From Burkholderiales bacterium (GTDB taxonomy: Bacteria; Pseudomonadota; Gammaproteobacteria; Burkholderiales; Burkholderiaceae_C): 64,000 bases of DNA. The notes beneath the pieces were generated by a model. The model did no database searches. It was not told where the DNA came from and was given only the letters and a program-made list of their open reading frames with translations. The position numbers and the translations under genes were made by a program. The stretch's first letter is position 1; every line of letters begins with the position of its first letter. Below, piece by piece: positions 61,932 to 64,000 of the stretch. The stretch is taken from the NCBI GenBank assembly GCA_017307855.1, contig JAFKGD010000009.1, positions 1 through 64,000 on the forward strand, given 5' to 3'.

Positions 61932-62195
61932 ATGCCGAACACAGTCACCCCGATAGAAACCCGCAATGTGGGGAGATGGTCCCTCGCGTTCTCCCACATG
62001 AATGACTTCGACGGCGCCCCGTTGGGTGTTCTGGTCGAGCTCAGCAAGGATGGCCGGTCGTGTGGCCGCCTTTCAGGCTCAGCCCGCGGCGGGGATCCGG
62101 TGGCGGTCGAGCGCCTGTTCGCCAGGGCGGCGGAGTGGATCCGGGAGTATGAGCAGCGTCCGCACTCGGGACATACGGGCTTCGGGGAGTTGTAG
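61932..62195 (+). CDS. 87-aa accessory protein
   Basis: 87 aa. GRWSLAFSHMNDFDGAPLGV and VERLFARAAEWIREYEQRP; a small alpha/beta protein. The start is uncertain (TTG at 61911 is in frame). Located 86 bases after the zinc-ribbon gene. No family recognised. Confidence 0.5.
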   Translation: MPNTVTPIETRNVGRWSLAFSHMNDFDGAPLGVLVELSKDGRSCGRLSGSARGGDPVAVERLFARAAEWIREYEQRPHSGHTGFGEL

Positions 62196-62259
62196 GGCCT
62201 GAGGAAGCTGAGGGAGCGGGCTGGGAGGCAGGCGGGGTGATCCTGCCGGGCCCGGCGAC

Positions 62260-62637
62260 CTAACTCTTGGTGACGAACTTCCCGATCAGCGCCGTGACAG
62301 GCACGCTGACAACCGCGATGGCTACCGCCGTGTGACCGAGTATTGCCAAGTAGACGGCAGCGGCTATAGCAACCAGCGTGATGACACCGCCAAGTATCTT
62401 GCCGCCGATGACATCAGCGACTTCGGCTCTGAAGGACCTCCGATCCATCGCAATCCGGTGCGCCTGTTCAACCTCAACGAGCTTCATGATGCGCTCGGCC
62501 CCATCAGGGATGATGTCGTTGAATTGGCTGAGTGCGCCAGGCGGCGGGAGGGGCCCAGACCACTCCGCCGATACAAGGGAGCCTGCCCGAGGTGGGCTAG
62601 CTGGATTCGCGGGTGCTGGCGGCGGCTTTTTTGCCAT
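62260..62637 (-). CDS. DUF2335-like membrane protein
   Basis: 125 aa. WSGPLPPPGALSQFNDIIPD, AERIMKLVEVEQAHR and two C-terminal membrane spans (ILGGVITLVAIAAAVYLAIL, then AVAIAVVSVPVTALIG) match DUF2335. Such proteins occur in phage and plasmid accessory regions; function unknown. It overlaps the secreted-like protein upstream by 41 bases. Confidence 0.78.
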   Translation of the reverse strand: MAKKPPPAPANPASPPRAGSLVSAEWSGPLPPPGALSQFNDIIPDGAERIMKLVEVEQAHRIAMDRRSFRAEVADVIGGKILGGVITLVAIAAAVYLAILGHTAVAIAVVSVPVTALIGKFVTKS

Positions 62638-62803
62638 TCTCGCGCTTCATCACCAAGCGGAAGCTGTCCCCCACACGATTCACGTCGCCCCGGATCCGAT
62701 CAAGATCAGATCCCGCGACCCGCGTGAAATCATGCGCGCCAATCAGTGTCGCCGGCAAGGCCACGCCCGCAAGGATGGCCGAGAGCAGTGATTTTCTGCG
62801 CAT
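62597..62803 (-). CDS. 68-aa protein with a signal-like N-terminus
   Basis: 68 aa. MRRKSLLSAILAGVALPATL is a signal or anchor; the rest is charged (RIRGDVNRVGDSFRLVMKRE). AAGGAG 7 bases before the ATG supports the start. Probably coupled to the DUF2335 gene. Function unknown. Confidence 0.6.
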   Translation of the reverse strand: MRRKSLLSAILAGVALPATLIGAHDFTRVAGSDLDRIRGDVNRVGDSFRLVMKRENGKKAAASTRESS

Positions 62804-62903
62804 CGTTTTTCTCCTTGATCGTGTTGCTTTTACTGCGGCAAATTTTCGCATTGGTCTGAGAGTATCCCACAGCGTTTGTTTACGTATACGCGGAATAGTC
62901 TGA

Positions 62904-62933
62904 TTTCTGGACTTCTATTGTGGTTTCCAGAAA
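62904..62933. repeat. Inverted repeat in an AT-richer interval
   Basis: TTTCTGGA (62904-62911) and TCCAGAAA (62926-62933) are perfect complements with a 14-base spacer. They lie in the 224-base, more AT-rich gap 62804-63027 between divergent genes. A regulator site or transcript hairpin is possible; no promoter is certain. Confidence 0.5.
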
Positions 62934-63027
62934 TGATCTTGGTGTTGCGTATTCTGATTGCCGTGAGATTCTGTGGTTCCCGTTGCGACTGTACTACCGT
63001 GATGATTTTGCAATTGATTGCACGCCG

Positions 63028-63273
63028 ATGCCCAGCAAACCCACCCTCTCCGCCCGCCAGCTCCAGGCCCTGATCCGTGAGCGGATAGACGCCTATCCGG
63101 ACCTGGCCGGGAAGCCATCGGACGTAGACCAGGGCGTGGCCTGGATGGACCCTCGCGGCACAGGCGGGCCGAACTGGACTGTCCCCCGACGCTCAGATCC
63201 TGACCGCTACAGCGTGACCGTGGCCAGGATCATCAGGGACGTGCAGCGAGAGTACGACCTGGATACGGACTGA
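63028..63273 (+). CDS. 81-aa accessory protein
   Basis: 81 aa. MPSKPTLSARQLQALIRERI then DVDQGVAWMDPRGTGGPNWT, and a C-terminal helix (YSVTVARIIRDVQREYDLD). No clear ribosome site; the ATG at 63028 gives the best N-terminus. No function recognised. Confidence 0.5.
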   Translation: MPSKPTLSARQLQALIRERIDAYPDLAGKPSDVDQGVAWMDPRGTGGPNWTVPRRSDPDRYSVTVARIIRDVQREYDLDTD

Positions 63274-63292
63274 TCCGACCACCCCCCACCAC

Positions 63293-63313
63293 GCCGCCTC
63301 CGGGCGGCTTTTT
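63293..63313 (+). terminator. Intrinsic terminator
   Basis: GCCGCC (63293-63298) pairs with GGCGGC (63303-63308), followed by a T5 run. It ends the transcript of the 81-aa gene and overlaps the stop of the gene at 63313 on the other strand. Confidence 0.8.
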
Positions 63314-63537
63314 CATTGCCCTGGCGCGGGCGGCTTCTTCGGTAGCTGCAGCAGCGCGAGCCACAGGCCAACTGCCACCCCGGCAAGATCCAGCGGCGCG
63401 TAGGCCAGCTGGCCCAGAGCGACAGCAACGACCGACATCACCGCTGCGGTGATCAGCACAGCCTTCTTCGTCGGCCAGAGCTGACCGGCTATGAGCACCG
63501 GCAGCCCGTGGGCCAGCGCATAGAGCAAAGCGAACAT
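63313..63537 (-). CDS. Small membrane protein
   Basis: 74 aa with about three hydrophobic stretches (MFALLYALAHGLPVLIAGQ, ITAAVMSVVAVALGQLA, then LDLAGVAVGLWLALL). GGAGG lies 6 bases before the ATG at 63537; the TTG at 63543 is not favoured. Reminiscent of small phage membrane or exclusion proteins. Function unknown. Confidence 0.65.
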   Translation of the reverse strand: MFALLYALAHGLPVLIAGQLWPTKKAVLITAAVMSVVAVALGQLAYAPLDLAGVAVGLWLALLQLPKKPPAPGQ

Positions 63538-63670
63538 TCCCAACCTCCAGTGTGTGCAGTGAGTGTGCGCCTGCAGGAGTCGCGGGGCAATGAGGTAGTT
63601 CGTTTGCTGTTCGCGAATGGCGGATGACCGTTAATGACCGACTGGTCATAAAAAACACAAGAATTTCTCG

Positions 63671-63709
63671 CTAGTTTTTCTTGCATTACTAGATTGTCTT
63701 GTGCACAAT
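63671..63709 (+). promoter_or_regulatory. Second CI-type operator and promoter for the 63757 gene
   Basis: CTAG-TTTT-TCTTG (63671-63683) and CTAG-ATTG-TCTTG (63689-63701) are direct copies of the cI/cro half-site, 18 bases apart. A -35 TTGCAT (63681-63686), 17-base spacer and -10 CACAAT (63704-63709) overlap them. The block GCATTACTAG at 63683-63692 is also present (inverted) at the cro promoter. Confidence 0.65.
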
Positions 63710-63756
63710 TCCCTCCATGCGCTCCACCCCGGAGCCAGTACATGGAAGGAAGAGGA

Positions 63757-64000
63757 ATGGACCACGGACTGCTGAATGTCCCGCTCGCGAAGCGAGGTGA
63801 CATTGACGCCCAGCTCGACGCCTACAGGGCTGAGCAAGCCCGCGTTGCGAATCGCACACGCAAGGCCGCAGCCCAAGCAACCGCCGAACTTCGCACGACG
63901 GCAAAGGCACTCGTCAAATCGATGAGTGATGAGCGGATTGCAGAGTTGGCTCAGAAGCTCAAGAGCACTCCCGCGCAGGTTCGCCGGCTCCTGATGAGCA
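63757..64000 (+). CDS. Phage early protein, cut by the window edge
   Basis: At least 81 codons from ATG 63757. MDHGLLNVPLAKRGDIDAQL then a Lys/Ala/Arg-rich helix (YRAEQARVANRTRKAAAQ). GGAAGAGG precedes the ATG. The start resembles a widespread phage protein of unknown function. Its promoter carries the CI-type operator, so it is probably silent in the lysogen. Confidence 0.7.
   Translation, partial: MDHGLLNVPLAKRGDIDAQLDAYRAEQARVANRTRKAAAQATAELRTTAKALVKSMSDERIAELAQKLKSTPAQVRRLLMS

Larger units (their letters stand above)
35540..64000. mobile_element. Podovirus-like temperate prophage, right end beyond the window
   Basis: Integrated at the 3' end of tRNA-Arg(CCT). Contains integrase, CI/Cro-type regulators, replication, terminase, portal, capsid, ejection, lysis and tail-fibre genes. 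The exact left edge is uncertain within the tRNA 3' half, and no second copy of that sequence is seen up to 64000. Structural genes are less GC-rich than the host. Confidence 0.9.

Noticed and set aside
60000-64000. attR copy of the tRNA-Arg 3' end.
   Set aside because: No run matching the T arm plus GGGGGGACCA was found; the right prophage end is probably beyond the window.

Overview
The window (64 kb) is a piece of a high-GC betaproteobacterial chromosome, most likely Burkholderiales and Comamonadaceae-like. This is inferred from the dense high-GC coding, three Bug/TctC-type solute receptors, a cytochrome c4 - MoxR - VWA - TamA - TamB block, and protein sequences typical of that group. It splits cleanly at a tRNA-Arg gene near 35.5 kb: chromosome on the left, an integrated short-tailed (podovirus-like) prophage on the right. 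The prophage runs off the right edge.

Chromosomal part, 1-35.5 kb. (a) 1-17.9 kb is an aromatic/heterocycle catabolic region. One leftward operon (3512 to 1) next to a divergent LysR regulator carries a hydroxyquinol-type intradiol dioxygenase, YCII and Dabb accessory proteins, a Bug receptor, an NTF2-like protein and a RutE-type nitroreductase. A second leftward run (14053 to 5155) carries two beta-hydroxyacid dehydrogenases, an amidohydrolase, a Bug receptor, a two-subunit molybdenum hydroxylase, a signal-less NMT1-like binding protein and maleylacetate reductase. A third leftward operon is pcaI-pcaJ-pcaF with a divergent PcaR/PcaU/PobR-type IclR regulator. Together they encode a full lower route: hydroxyquinol, maleylacetate, 3-oxoadipate, 3-oxoadipyl-CoA, then succinyl-CoA plus acetyl-CoA. 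The upper substrate is not shown. The two runs are separated at 4.6-5.1 kb by a 596-base gene-free spacer filled with two nested inverted-repeat elements. (b) 17.9-25.6 kb holds a small membrane protein, a DUF1841 protein, an aldehyde dehydrogenase, and a rightward, partly overlapping operon (Bug receptor, two MaoC hydratases, acyl-CoA ligase, SDR, nitroreductase) for an unidentified organic acid. (c) 25.7-35.5 kb holds cytochrome c4, MoxR ATPase, a 99-aa membrane protein, a GNAT enzyme, a CoxE-like VWA protein, and tamA-tamB for outer-membrane assembly.

Prophage, from the 3' end of tRNA-Arg(CCT) to beyond 64.0 kb. The integrase sits next to the tRNA. Almost everything from 36.6 to 60.5 kb reads leftward as one long programme. 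From promoter-proximal to distal it runs: Cro/YdaS-like regulator, replication genes, small overlapping genes, DUF1367, a candidate Acb2/Tad1-like anti-defence protein, RusA, an HNH/Ref-like nuclease, a Q-like late regulator, two tRNAs, small and large terminase, an 80-aa spike-like protein, portal, scaffold, major capsid, head-tail proteins, ejection proteins, tail fibre, holin, endolysin and Rz/Rz1. No tail tube, sheath or tape measure is seen, which fits a podovirus. A LexA-like, self-cleavable CI repressor reads rightward from 60604. A 13-bp half-site, CTAG-N4-TCTTG, occurs twice in the cI/cro interval and twice, with the same 18-bp spacing, over a promoter near 63.7 kb. It is proposed as the CI operator. 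Several hairpin terminators punctuate the late operon. The region right of cI (61.3-63.6 kb) carries small lysogeny or accessory genes, mostly of unknown function. attR was not found in the window.
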